A DNA stretch of 64,000 nucleotides from Breviolum minutum Mf 1.05b.01 (lineage: Eukaryota > Sar > Dinophyceae > Suessiales > Symbiodiniaceae). Under the pieces are notes generated by a model, which was given only the letters and a program-made list of their open reading frames with translations, was not told where the DNA came from and ran no database searches. The number at the start of each line of letters is the position of its first letter. The stretch's first letter is position 1. The position numbers and the translations under genes were made by a program. The stretch is from NCBI GenBank assembly GCA_000507305.1, contig DF241044.1, positions 1 through 64,000 on the forward strand. Reading direction: 5' to 3'. Below are positions 10,384-22,259 of this stretch, piece by piece.

Positions 10384-12901
10384 CATTGGCGTGCTAAGGT
10401 GTGAAAGACCCCAAGTTGAACAAGATCGCTCGAGCTGGGTCAACTTCAAAGCCTAAGAGTTTGAAGAATATCAGCCGGAACTTTCATAAAAACTTGGATC
10501 GAGAAAAGCGATTGCTTCAAGTGAAAGTTACCATGGTGAAGTTGAGGGTCCTAGTTCACCGTCCAAAAGTTCGAGAAATGAAGCTGGATTACCCTTTCAT
10601 TCGTTTAATGGATTGGGCCCAGTACTTGCTTCAGCATCACTCGGAACACGTTTTGGGAGGCCATAACATACACCATGTGGCGGAATACACGGCCATGTTT
10701 CAACAGTTTTGGAAGAATTACTACAACTTGGACCCGGGTCATGAATGCTATGTCAAGTTCAAAAAATTTGCCGACATGGGCTCGCTCATCCCGTATTGTA
10801 TTCACGGAGATGAAGGCCGTGGGAAGGCCAAGAATCCTATTTTAATCACTGCTTATCAGTTTGTCATTGGGGTCCATGGAGAACAACACACAAACATGAA
10901 AGGGTATCCTGTCTGACCTTGCGTTGTTTGGTGTTTTTGTCTAAGTTTAGTTTTCCCAATGATTTGAACATGTTTGCATTGTACGTGGAAACTGGAAACG
11001 CAACAAACATTGACACGTTTGCGTTGTACTTGGGCTCATCCTAGGCATTCCTTCAGCACGCGATGGCTTTCATCCCTGATGCCCAGCAAGAACTTTGCAA
11101 AAAAGGATGCCACGCTAGACGATATGTGCTCTTTTATGGTTGGGGATTTGCAGCAAGCATTTTACCATGGAGTCACGGTTTCTTGTTTTCAATCCAGAGT
11201 TGAACAACTGCTGAAGTTCAGGCGCAATACATGTGGTCAATGGCAACACCAAGGTTTGCGGACGAACCTATTACTTCTGCCTAGTTGGCATCAAAGGAGA
11301 TTGGCCGTATCTCCGAAAAATTATGCAACTGGAAAGCGGATTCCGAAGTACTCGCGTGTGTCATTACTGCACCTGCGCCGATCTTTGATTGAATTCATTT
11401 TGGCGTATTTACTAGCTGCTGGCTGTTGTGATGTTTTGATTTTATTGCAGAATTAAGTGTGTAAGCTCACTGTGCTTTGTCCTGCTCTAGGAGTGGTGGC
11501 AATTTGGTCGTGATGGCTGCCTGAAGGATTGGTCTCCAGTTGGTGAGCCGCATCCTTGGAAAAGGAAACGATCCTTGCTCATGAAAGTTCCTGGTTTAGA
11601 CAGGCCTTCCAGAGTGAGGACAGATCTTGCACACACATGGGCCATTGGAGTTGGGAAAGAGTTCTGTGCATCTGCGCTTTTGACCATGTGTGACATGAAT
11701 TTGTTTCCTGGTCGGGCTTTAGATACGAAGCTAGAGAATGCCTACGATGGGTTTAGACAATGGTGCTTTGGCTCTCACGAATCTTGCAAGATCACGGAAT
11801 TTTCGAAGAAAACGTTGAAGATTCAATCGTAGCTCGGATTCGAAACACGCATGCAGATTCTTCATTTCTTCGTTAAGTTTTTTTGAAGGCAGCCCACTTA
11901 CATGGGACAACTTATGGGGCAATGTTTAGTTCCGCCACTTGCTCTAAGGCGAGCGATGTATCCGGTTCTTGCGGGGCAGGGTCATGACTGCATTGTTGTC
12001 CACAAATGGCTTTCCGTTGTTTTGTCCACACACCGTCTTGAGGATATAGCGACTTGACCCAAATGTTTTGGTGCCACATAGCATGGTGTGAAGTGTGTTT
12101 GCAGTTTAAACTAGTGCTAAATCGCAAGTGTTGGGATCCAAGGCTCCTGCTGATAGAGATCTTTTCGAGATTTTGAAATTTACTGCGGATACTGGCAATG
12201 CATGGTTCAGAGGATTGAATGCACATGGTATTTGGATACCTGCATCAGAAGTTGCGAAGTTGGCCCGACTTGGTTGGGGATTGACAGAAACTTACCTGCG
12301 ATGATTTGATCTAAACCAAGTTTCTTTGTTTGACTTCTGGTGTTAGTTGCAAGCGTCTTAATTTTTACATCGTAGTGCGTCATCATGAGGAGGGGTACTC
12401 AGCAATGGCACGAATTTCACGCTCACGCAATAAGAAGCTGTACCGCATCAAGCCCAAGCTGCATATGCATGACCATGTGGTGCCGCTTTACCGCATTTTT
12501 TGAGTCATGATGTTGTTGCAATGTGAATGTGTGTGTGTGTGTGTTGCATGTATTAGATTTTTTAGACTTCTACTGCGCGCTGCTAGCTGGCACATACGAG
12601 GAAAGAAATGGATGACCATACCCGATCTTCTCCTCATCCCGGGCCGTTCTTGAACCCTTTGAGTTTTTTGGATGCATTCTCATAGTCACTTTGCATTATG
12701 CATGTTCTGTATGTGCGCTATTTTTGCCTTAGACATGTGGTCGTTTGCTCGGCTATCTTGCTAGGTTTCAGTTGCTGGATGGATGAAGATTACATCGGAA
12801 AGGTAGCACGTATAAGCCGAAGAACCCACACGTTGACCACTTGCTTGAGAAGTTTTACCCGAGCCCTAATGAAGTACAAACGTCAGCTGGAGCGAGTCTG
12901 A
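10384..12901 (+). CDS. Multi-exon gene of the HGDEGRGK family (family C)
   Basis: Exons on the + strand join in frame: about 10400-10903, 11045-11169, 11222-11379, 11491-11828, about 11878-11921, about 11980-12055, about 12116-12304, part of 12360-12500, and about 12755-12901 (TGA). Recognisable segments in order are HGDEGRGKAKNPIL, HSFSTRWL, YYFCLVGIKGDWPYLRK, a VCHYC knuckle, EWWQFGRDGC, KVPGLDRP, DLAHTWAIGVGKEFCASAL, GLNAHGIWIP and CWMDEDYIGKVARISRR. The first exon is 168 codons long and has no stop. Donors are GT or GA and most acceptors are AG|G. I know this as a dinoflagellate multicopy family without assigned function. The spaced Asp residues (HGDEG, KGDWP) and the Cys knuckle recall eukaryotic DDE transposases of the CACTA type, but that is only a hypothesis. 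It lies directly upstream of the truncated RPC2 gene. Confidence 0.6.
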
Positions 12902-13146
12902 AAAAGTCAAAAAGTCTGGGCTTCCACGCTGAAAGTTGTGAAGCATTTGCCGCCATAGTGTGGTGAGTGGGGCGGCTGGAAATAGGGACGTTTGGAAATT
13001 CACAAAACGAACAGATTTTGAGGCAAACGTACCTGAAATTCTTCGTATCAGAAATTTAGGTTACATATGATGGTCCTGGTATACTAATGATTGGTAGTTG
13101 AGCTAATTGACTTCTAACCTTTACCAATATCTTCTCATTTGGAGGT

Positions 13147-16100
13147 CAAGGTGGCTCAGCCTTGCGGCAGATGTGTTTTTGCCTGGGTGTGGAGGACGTT
13201 TGCCGCTCGACCTGACCCTAAGCCATTGCCCCACGGCTTTCCAACCGCCAACTGCCAGGATGCTAATGCTTTATCTGGCGAAGAGCTTCACAGTATCGGG
13301 AATTATTTAGCGACTTGTTTGGAAATCCAAGATGCCACTGATTTATCCATTTCAATATTTTCAATTTCAATCCATTTCAACACTGTCTGTGAGAAAGTAT
13401 GGTTGTTAACCATGGAAACCCCGTGTTGGACATTGAACTTTCACGCTGATTTATGGAGCAATTGAAACTTGAAACGGACGGAAGAGGAGTTTCCAATGGG
13501 AGATCTTCGTTAAAAGCAGTCCGAGGTGTTCTTAAATGGCAACCTCCTTGGAATTCACCGCAGGCCCAAGCGATTTATGGCCAGTTTCCTGGCTGCATTT
13601 GGGGGGCCCGTCCGATTTTAAAATCACTCAAACAGCAACGTCCCAGGTTTGCAGCAGCTTCGACGACGTGGTCTCGTGGGTGAATTTGTCTCCATTTATG
13701 AAGATGAAGGCATAGCATGTTCTGTAAGGATTCGTGGAAGTTGTTGGAAGAAAAGTAGATGTCGGATGGGAAAAAACAGATGCGTCATCTGAAAAGAACT
13801 CTTTTGATTTGAGTTGATCTGCCGGAGGCTGGCATGCAATTTTTGTGGCATCAGATGAGGGACGGTTGTGCAGACCGTTGATCATTGTTGCCGATGGCAT
13901 GCCACAATTCATCCCAGAAAAACACGTCCCACTGAGCCTTGTCCTGTTTCTGAGTGGAGGATTTTCTTCAGCTGCAAAGTGCATCTCCATGACCCTTGCT
14001 GGCTCGTTGCCAAGGATGTTGAAACGACCGGAAGAGGGAGGTATGTCCTTTGCCGACTTCTTGCGGCAAGGTGTGGTTGAATGGGTTCCTTGGCTTGGAA
14101 TGATGCTTTTTGGATGGAGGATGATGGAAGGAACCCATCGATTTCCAATCTTATCAGATCCTAGAAGATCCTAGAAGTATATAAAATGAATTGAAGTTTC
14201 ATGATGCCGTTGGGTATCACCAAGAAATCAGAATCTGAGTCCGAGTTGAGCAGCTCCGTTTGAGTTTTCACCCAAGGTAGATGTGAATGAAGAGAACAAT
14301 CTCTTCATTGCGCTCCATCCCAACGACATCACGTTAGAGACCACTCACCTGGAAATAGAGCCATTCACTCTCTTAGGCGTGGGCCTGATAGGGAGCAAGA
14401 ATTGGACAACGAAGTCAGACACGGAGCTAAAAGTTCTATGTGGCAAGCCAGAGTCATGATGATCTATTATTGTAACGAAGCAAAGCTTTCTGTCATAGAA
14501 CAAGAACAAGAACACACCCCAACATGAGCCCCGCAACATCCCGCAACAACCCTGGTCTTGGAGCCTGTCTTCAAGCTGATTGCAATCGAAGGCGTTGTTT
14601 CTGGACTCATTCCCTATCCAAACCACAATCAGTCGCCCCGCAATACATACGAGTGTGCAATGGGATTCTTGGTGCAGTCTTTGGTGCCAATGTTCAAGCT
14701 TGGAAGGTGAGGGTTGTAGTTGCCGTGTTTGTTGCTGCGTAGACCCAAATGTCAAGTCAGATTTAGACAATACAGAATCAGATTGCGAATCACATATTAT
14801 ACAAATGTAGCTGTAAATGTACTTATGCCAATGCAAATATACATCGGTATGCAGTATGCATAAATTCATCATATACATACTACATGTAACTCATTGACAC
14901 AGAAGACTAGTGGAGATTAGATACACTCAATTCTCAATTTACTGAAGAGGTGTTGGTTGATGACGGATACCTTCGATGGAGAAAAAACTTCAATCCCAAG
15001 ATGCTGCACAATGTTGTGCATGTTGTGCACTTTGGGCGAGTGTGGTCCTCCCATGTCTTACCAGCATGGCATGAAGATGGTCCTCCCATGAACCATTTGA
15101 GGAAAGCAGGCTATGGGCTGCATTGCAATGAATCAATTCACTCGATCTGATACTTGGTTTCAGCATCTTTCAGCATGTTTCGGCCTTTACTGCCAGTTTA
15201 CACTTGGAAAAATTCTAGATCTGAAGGTGTTGTGCCAAAAATGCAAGAAGATTTTTTTGGTTGAAACTTGCAGCCCGTGGTACACTAACAGCCAAGGATA
15301 CGCTGCTTCTTGGGCTCGTGTACCCCGAGAAGCCGCTTTGCACCAGCAAAACATTGTAACTTGGCTGTCCAATTCTGCATTTTGTTGGCATCCACTAGAA
15401 CTAGTAACAGTAATCACATTTAATTTTGGAATCACTACTCCTGAGCTATATAGTTCATGATCAGTTCATATCAGTTCTACTCAGGAACCTGGTGAATTTC
15501 CACCATTTGGGTGCTGGACAAAATGCGTCCGTTGCTGTCATGAGCATCTCGGCAGCACCCGTAACAAAGCTAGCGTTCCGTTGGCGGATTCTTCATGGCT
15601 GATGGCCGATGTGTCTGCTCAGGTTACAGCGGATATGACATTGAAGACGCCATCATCATGAATAGAGCCGCACTGGACCGAGGCTTTGGCAGGTGCGGCT
15701 GGAAGATTGGAATGTGGATTTAGATTCAGCTTGATTTTTGTTGATGAATTTCAAAGAAGGTAGATGAATGTGGATAGACAGGATAGAGATGGATTTTGTT
15801 GGTGCAAGTATCAGTCTCAAGTGCAAGCCAAATCATGAACAATCACACTGCCAGCATGATATTTCGCTGTTTAGTTGCTTTCCACGTTGCTTGGAATATC
15901 GCTTGCATTTGGAAAAGGTGCTTCGTAATGAGACGACAAAGTGTGCACAGCTTAGTTGCCAGTTGACCTTCAGTGTCTAATTGCCAGATGGCAACAAACA
16001 GCAATCTCTGTTGATCTGGTCAAAGGTCGCTTACAGTAGGCGTTTTGTATTTGAAGATGTGAAGGTGCAGATGGTGCCACATTCAGATGGCTCGACCGAT

Positions 16101-19100
16101 CTGCTAGCACCGCCACAGAAAGGTGATTCAAAGGTGGGGCAATGCTGGGTTTTGCAAACTAAATCGGGTAGTGGTGGTGTGTTGTCTCATTTTTTCGGCT
16201 CACGGAAGTTGGCCTATTAAACTAATGCTGGGGGTTATATTTCGTGGCTGTGATGTGACGTTCTATTCCCGACTGTTGCGTCATCCTTGTTCATTTGCCG
16301 TTGGTGACCTTGATAGTGTTGATGGAGTTAGACATACCCCGTCTAATGATGGCAGTGTTTTGAGCACTCAAACTGGTGCAGGATTTTGTCCATCAAGTGT
16401 AGGAACACGTTCTTTGTGGGCTCGTGGACCACCAGTTTTTCCCTTTGGGTTGCCTAACACGTCAGGACGGCCCAAAGAGAGGTCCCTTGGATAATGATCT
16501 GTTTCATTACCAGGAAAAACCGTGAAAAAGACTCATCAAAGCGAAAACGTTCCCCTCGTGCTAAGGCCGCAACAAAAAGCAAAGCGGTTTGGATGATGAT
16601 GGGATGATCCGACCTGCAGAGAAAGTTGAGGATGGTTATTGCTTGGCCAACAAGAAGCTTGGTTTCAATCTGATGATATGCATGTCAGCACAATGAACCT
16701 TTGCCTTGAATGTTCCCGTTTCATGTCCGCACCCTTTCAGAAACCTAGGATCACGCCGGTGGACACCAAGGGAGTTCAAGAACTGCTTGGCAACGAAGCG
16801 AAGTACAAGGCCACACCTGTCAACTACAAGAACCCTGTGTCTTCATACATCGACCCTTGCCTCAGAAAACCAGAGAGAGAGAGGAAGAAGATTTCAGATC
16901 TGGAATTCGGAAGGTGTTTTTTTGTGTGTGGACGATGCAGTGAATGACTTGTGCGTGTTGAGTGGACAGAGGCTTGGGTGGGGTCGCCACTCTTGCGGCC
17001 AAGCCAATGATTTGATGCATTGATGGTATCAATTGTTTTGTTTTGGCAATTGTCACATATCATCAAGCATCCCACTATCACATCCACAAGGCAAGTCAAA
17101 CTGTTGCACTGTTGGACCACACAGAATTCTGATCATTGAATGCACATTCCCCTTCTACATTCGAGCTCACCGGATTGTTTCTTTTAAGATAGGCGAGATG
17201 CAAGAAAGATGCCAGCTCCTGCTTCCACTTGTTCTTGTTTTCCTTGTGCCATTGCCGTTTCGTATATCTGGACGAAGGATAGAGTGCTTCTCACCACGGA
17301 TGCAGAGGGCATGAAGGTTTACAAGATCATTACGCGTCAAACGCGTCGACCAGAGGTTGGTCACTCTGCTGCAACTCGTTGACCTTTGTCACATGGATAA
17401 GCATGGTAGATTGATGTTTTATGATGTTTTCCAATATTTTCAGTTAGATGTGAGATTAGATAATGATATATCATGATAGATAAATGTGTTCAAACATGTT
17501 CGAACCTTAGGTTTGTATGTTTTTGTATATTCTTGTCGCTTGGCACCTTCCCCCCATTCTTTCGGATTCTTCAAGCATTCTCAAGACATCTCAAGACTCA
17601 AGCCTTCATGGCATCCTTTGAAGCAATCCTTATGGGAATCGCAGGCATGTTACTGGTGAAATGGTGCGGGAGAAAGCGAACCTCCATAGTTCCGATACAG
17701 CAGTCTTTGAATCAAAAGGTTATGAACATGATTTGAATTGGTGTGTAATAGAGCAATTAATGTATCAAATCAATGGATATCAATGGCCCGACTGTCTTTT
17801 TGCAGCGTGGTTGGGTCCCCAGGATTGTTTGTCTTCCTGCTTTTCTTAAACAGACAGATATAGGCAGAGAAGGCCAGTATATGTCCGGTCGGAAGGAATG
17901 AACCAAAATCATGCTACGTCTATGACTGAATCTATTCTGACCCTTCATAATCTATATACCTCATTTAGGTTACAGGTTTCGTATTTGGGAACAGTGTAGA
18001 ATAGAATCTATAGCATGGACATGGTAAATCTAATGTAAATCTGTCACATCCTGATAAATTTCTGCATACCATTTGCAGCACCCCAAGGTGACAAATTTGC
18101 ATCTCGCCATGGACAAAAGGGAGTTGTGGGCCTCATCGTGCCAGAGCAAGACCTTCCCTTTTCCGAAACTGGCTGGAGACCGGACTTGATCATGAATCCG
18201 CACCTGGCCCTTGATTCATTGATTCTGACTGGCTGGAACATACATGTATAGACAGAATAAATGTTCATCAAATATCATTCAAAGATCCAAAATTCATGAT
18301 TCATAGTGACAAAAAGTGTCAACAGTTTCAGTCATCAAAGTGTGTGGCCTTTCCCAAGGCATGGGTTTCCATCTCGAATGACTGTGGGGAAGATGTTGGA
18401 ATGCGTCGGCTCCAAGGCGACGTGGTGGTTTTTACGAGGTAAACACGTTTCGATGTTCGACGGTTCGTTGACGTGAGGCAGCTGTGATGGAAGGGACATT
18501 TGCCAATGGCTCTGCTTTTGGCGGCACACCTGCGCAGGAAATCTACAGGACACAAACAAGAGATTGTTAGTTAAGGGATGAACGAAGCCAATCAAAGCAC
18601 CAAAAATCACTCCTTCAACTATCCTCAAAGCTCATTTCAGCACTGCTTGCCACAACACCCCTCGTCCTCTTGGCTACCCTAACCTGCACTGTGCAGGACA
18701 TTGATTAGTCACGGCTTTGCGCCAACGGGAAAAGACTACTTGACAAGTGGCATCACTGGAGAACCTATCGAAGCATACATTTTCTGCCGCTTTGCCAACT
18801 TAGTGGACAAAGGTCCCTGCCCCCCAATTGGCTGCACGCTCGTATCTGAGATAATTGAAATTGAAATTGCGCAAATTATGAGATATTATGTGTATTATGT
18901 GTGCATACGTGTTTATATATGTGAGTGATCGATAGTGATCGTATGACTTCCGAAATTCCTGACTGGCTCTGACTATTTGCAGAGCCCTGGTAGCTTACCC
19001 AAAGGGCACTTTCCTTTTATCCTTTCTACTCTACCCCTTTGTCAATGTTAATGTGATATGCTGCATTTCACTCGCTTGAAAAGACTTGCTTGGGTTTTGC

Positions 19101-20558
19101 TAGGTGTTCCAGGATAGAGGCAGATCGAAACGTCGTGAAACGCTTCATTGGAACATCGAGATGCGTATATGTAGGGATGGGAAGTTGACCGATCAGATAG
19201 TGTAGACCACTTGTGGTCACATCCAAGATAGAAGCCAAGGTGGCCCTATCTACTACCAAAAGCTGAAACACATGGTGGTGGACTGGGCCTCAGACTATGT
19301 CGCAACTTTTCTGTCAGCTTCAGTGACATCAACCCTAGCAAACTCAGACACTGGTGAAAGGATTGCCAGCCAGAGAATATATGCATGTGTGTATGCAATG
19401 TAAGACATGGAGAGATACATATTCCACGCTGGGCCATGGTGGACATTTTTGGACCACAAGGGCAACCTGTCACACTAAAAGAATCCAAAAAAAGAGGACA
19501 AGATGCACGCCCGAGCGCGTGGTCCTCGCATGCTTCTCACTCGCCAACCTACAGAGGGCCGTGCAAAAGAAGGTGGATTGCGCTTGGGTGAACCTTAACA
19601 GAACAGCATGTGCATACACATGTGCGATGTGTCGTATCCCTTCGTTTTGTGTTCTTTGACAAGTGGACCAAAAACTGGCTTGGGGGTTCTGTCACACATT
19701 ACAGTTATCCAACCGCGTTGGATTGGATACTACGATCACAATTCTGTAGATTATCATATGATTATCATAGATTGTTTGATGTTCAAGGGAGTCCCATGGT
19801 TCACATGGCCAACAAATTGAAGGGCTGCCGCCCATGCCGCCGACNGGGGCACACAGCGAAAGAAGTCCCATGGAGGGGCGCCATCGTCAAGTCCCCCACC
19901 GTTCGACCACAATCTTCTGCAACAACTTCCTAGGCGCGCTCCCCCTCACAGCGACGAGGGGTCGGCGGATACCATCAAACACTGAGGAGATGGAGCGCGA
20001 TTGTTTGGTGGCTTATGGTGCCTCCAATTTGCTGTTGGAACGCCTTATGTTCTCCAGCGATGTGTGCAATCCAAATGTATGCAGTTCTTTGGATCAATCT
20101 TTGGTCATGAGTCGCCAGCAAAACTTGTGAACTTCCCGTAAAATCATCAGACAGAATTGCATTCCTGGGAGCATAGTTGGTAGTCACGTCTTATCAGAAG
20201 ATGCTTGCCATAAAGCAGCTAGCATCCATGTCCACTCAGCGTCAAACACGGCACTGCTCAGGAAAGTGCGGCCTATTCAGTCGCCCAGACTGGTGCAAGC
20301 TTTGTGGCAGCGCAGAATGGGTGACCTCGGTGCGTTTGCCTTACGCCTGCAAGCTGCTGTTTCAGGAGATGCAATCCATGAACGTTGCTCAGCCTTATTT
20401 TTACTTTTATATAGACATCTTTAAAAAAACCTCAGCCTTGCCTGGTCATTATGACATTTGATGACGTAGAGTTCCTATACGCTATGACCTCTTCAAAGCT
20501 GGTCATGTCGGACGTTGTGTCATGCTCTCATATCTTCTGTGGTGATGAAACAGGATAA
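13147..20558 (+). CDS. POLR3B: RNA polymerase III second-largest subunit RPC2, C-terminal half
   Basis: About 23 exons match the second half of RPC2. Exons: about 13147-13194, 13259 to about 13290, 13520 to about 13592, about 13657-13709, 13828 to about 13924, about 14015-14090, 14277-14376, 14592-14663, 15102-15148, 15297-15355, 15485-15543, 15623-15692, 15918 to about 15965, part of 15980-16135, about 16580-16652, 16741-16851, 17278-17359, 18088-18199, 18359-18416, 18478-18548, 18697-18785, 19240-19280, 19497-19589, 19987-20093, 20262 to about 20386, and possibly 20436-20558. Signatures include [86 protein letters not shown] and MHARARGPR. The last of these, followed by LTRQPTEG, is Pol III type rather than Pol II. 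The end carries the CxxC...CxxC zinc site and [11 protein letters not shown]. Pol III makes tRNA and 5S rRNA. The first roughly 570 residues of the family are absent upstream, so the gene is either interrupted by a very large intron or truncated. Confidence 0.9.
19820..19985. other. GC-rich patch with an undetermined base inside an RPC2 intron
   Basis: The intron between the exons at 19497-19589 and 19987-20093 contains about 160 bases that are clearly richer in G and C than the rest of the window. The only N in the sequence is at 19845. It could be an inserted foreign fragment or an assembly patch. No domain is recognised in its open frame. Confidence 0.5.
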
Positions 20559-21460
20559 AAATCAATAAAAGGCATATAAAAACGAGGTCCAATACCTCTG
20601 AGCCACAGATGATGCTGACCCAAGGTGGTATGCAAGCTGCAACTTGCTGAGCGTTGAGCCAGTGTCATTACGTGAAGCAAAGAACGCAGCTATGCTATGC
20701 TTTTGGGATTCTGTGGGAGCAAGTGACAAAAACATCCAAACATCACAAAACATGACACAACGGGGAGCAAGCGTCGAGCTGACAGGCTGACAGATATGGT
20801 TATTCATTGTTTTTCCATGCTGATGGCAAGGAGATAGGTCATAGACTCTGCGACTTCATGGAGGCCATTCCAAAGCCCGCGGTCCCTGCCTGAGTGTTTG
20901 GGGGATGTGTTAATAGTGGTGGGACGGGTAGTAGAAGTCGCAGATGCTTGCACAGTATCGCGGGGTGGAAAATGGTAAACCTACAAGGATAAGGCTAATA
21001 CTGGAGAGAGACAGAATACAAGTACAGAATAGAAGTGGGGAAAGTAGCAAGCCATAGGTTATGTACTGTGAACTTGTGAAAGGGAAAATGCTGGTACCCT
21101 TGCGATGGTGCCCCAGCATGCCCCAGCTGTTTAACCCCCAAGGAGCCCTTTAAAAGGGGATATACCTAATAAATACCCACAATATAAGGGTGTATATGGG
21201 GTTGATTAAGGGTATCGGTATCATCCCAAGGGTACCAGCATTTTTCCTATAAACTTGTGCTCTTCACCGAAGCCTGCCTGCATTTGATGTACAATTCGGT
21301 CTTCCATCACACTGGTCCTGGTGCTTCCCAGCCTACAGGAGCGACACCAAGAGGTCGAAGTCTTTATGAAAACCATCTCCAAGCAGAAGGCCGGGGATTA
21401 AAGTGTGTACACATGACAAGTCAAACTACAGAGTAAAGAAGTGGAGGCATCCTAGTTCAC
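20559..21460. other. Gene-free stretch downstream of RPC2
   Basis: No exon is supported. The stretch holds T-rich and purine-rich tracts, and the phrase AAGGGTATCGGTATCATCCCAAGGGTACC around 21206-21236 repeats an AAGGGTA element. Confidence 0.4.
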
Positions 21461-21512
21461 GTTGTTGTTCTTGTTCTTGTTCTTGTTCTTGTTCTTGTTC
21501 TTGTTCTTGTTC

Positions 21513-21573
<61 letters not shown>
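21461..21573. repeat. Compound microsatellite (TTCTTG)n then (TTG)n
   Basis: About eight copies of TTCTTG are followed by about twenty copies of TTG without interruption. The open frames through it (poly-Cys on +, poly-Thr on -) are products of the repeat and are not genes. Confidence 0.95.
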
Positions 21574-21575
<2 letters not shown>

Positions 21576-21601
21576 CTGTTGGCATGATTGCATGACACAT
21601 T

Positions 21602-22243
21602 TTGTGCATGATTTTTTCGTTTTTGTTCAAGGTAGGCCTGGGTAGACTTGAATGGAGATATGATGTCTCAGTGACTGAACTGCATGAAAATGTAGATACT
21701 TGGAACATTGCTTTAGAATCACCATCTACTCTACACTTGTCAATTCAGGCGGCGCTTCAAAGCAAGAAGGCACGAGAAGAGTTGAGCATCATCAATATCC
21801 ATGACCCATCCACTTGAAAACTGTTTCCAAAAGCAAAGTGATACAGTCTCAGTCCTGATGTGACAACGTCACCCAAAAAGTCAAGCTTGAAAAGATTCGG
21901 CCACCGCCTACCTCCGGATGGTCCTCGTCCTCGACAGGAAGGTACAGTTGTGCACTCAAGATCAGCTCCAGCGCTGGCTTTGGGCTCAGTCTTCTCATGT
22001 ATTTTACGTATTTTTGACATCGGATCTTCATGAAACTGGCGCTGGTTCTGCTTGTTGAATTTCCAAGTGCTGCAGAACCCATTGGAGGACAGCCTAGAGA
22101 TAAATCAACAAGAGATAAGAGCTCCACGGGGGAAGAAGTTCGACAGGTTTGCCGAGTCATTTGCAAGAGTCCCAGGATTTCGTGTTGCACTGGCTCAAGC
22201 TGAACTAGAGAGTCAGAGTTACCAATGGCCATGGTCGATTTGA
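21602..22243 (+). CDS. Two candidate exons of an unrecognised gene
   Basis: An open frame at about 21630-21817 gives a mixed-composition peptide (VGLGRLEWRYDVSVTE, later LHLSIQAALQSKKAREELS) that ends in TGA. A second, at 22052-22243, gives NPLEDSLEINQQEI and then FDRFAESFARVPGFRVALAQ before TGA. Both read like coding sequence but no family is recognised. An opposite-strand frame of 136 codons (21849-22259) competes with the second one. The two cannot be joined with confidence. Confidence 0.3.
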
Positions 22244-22259
22244 GCCACAGGCAGTGCAA

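Noticed and set aside
16280-16500. Open frame with [19 protein letters not shown] as an RPC2 exon
   Set aside because: The expected block ([15 protein letters not shown]) is found at about 16590-16640 with better conservation, so this frame is probably intronic.
21403-21708. Cys-rich (+) and Thr-rich (-) open frames
   Set aside because: They translate the TTCTTG/TTG microsatellite.
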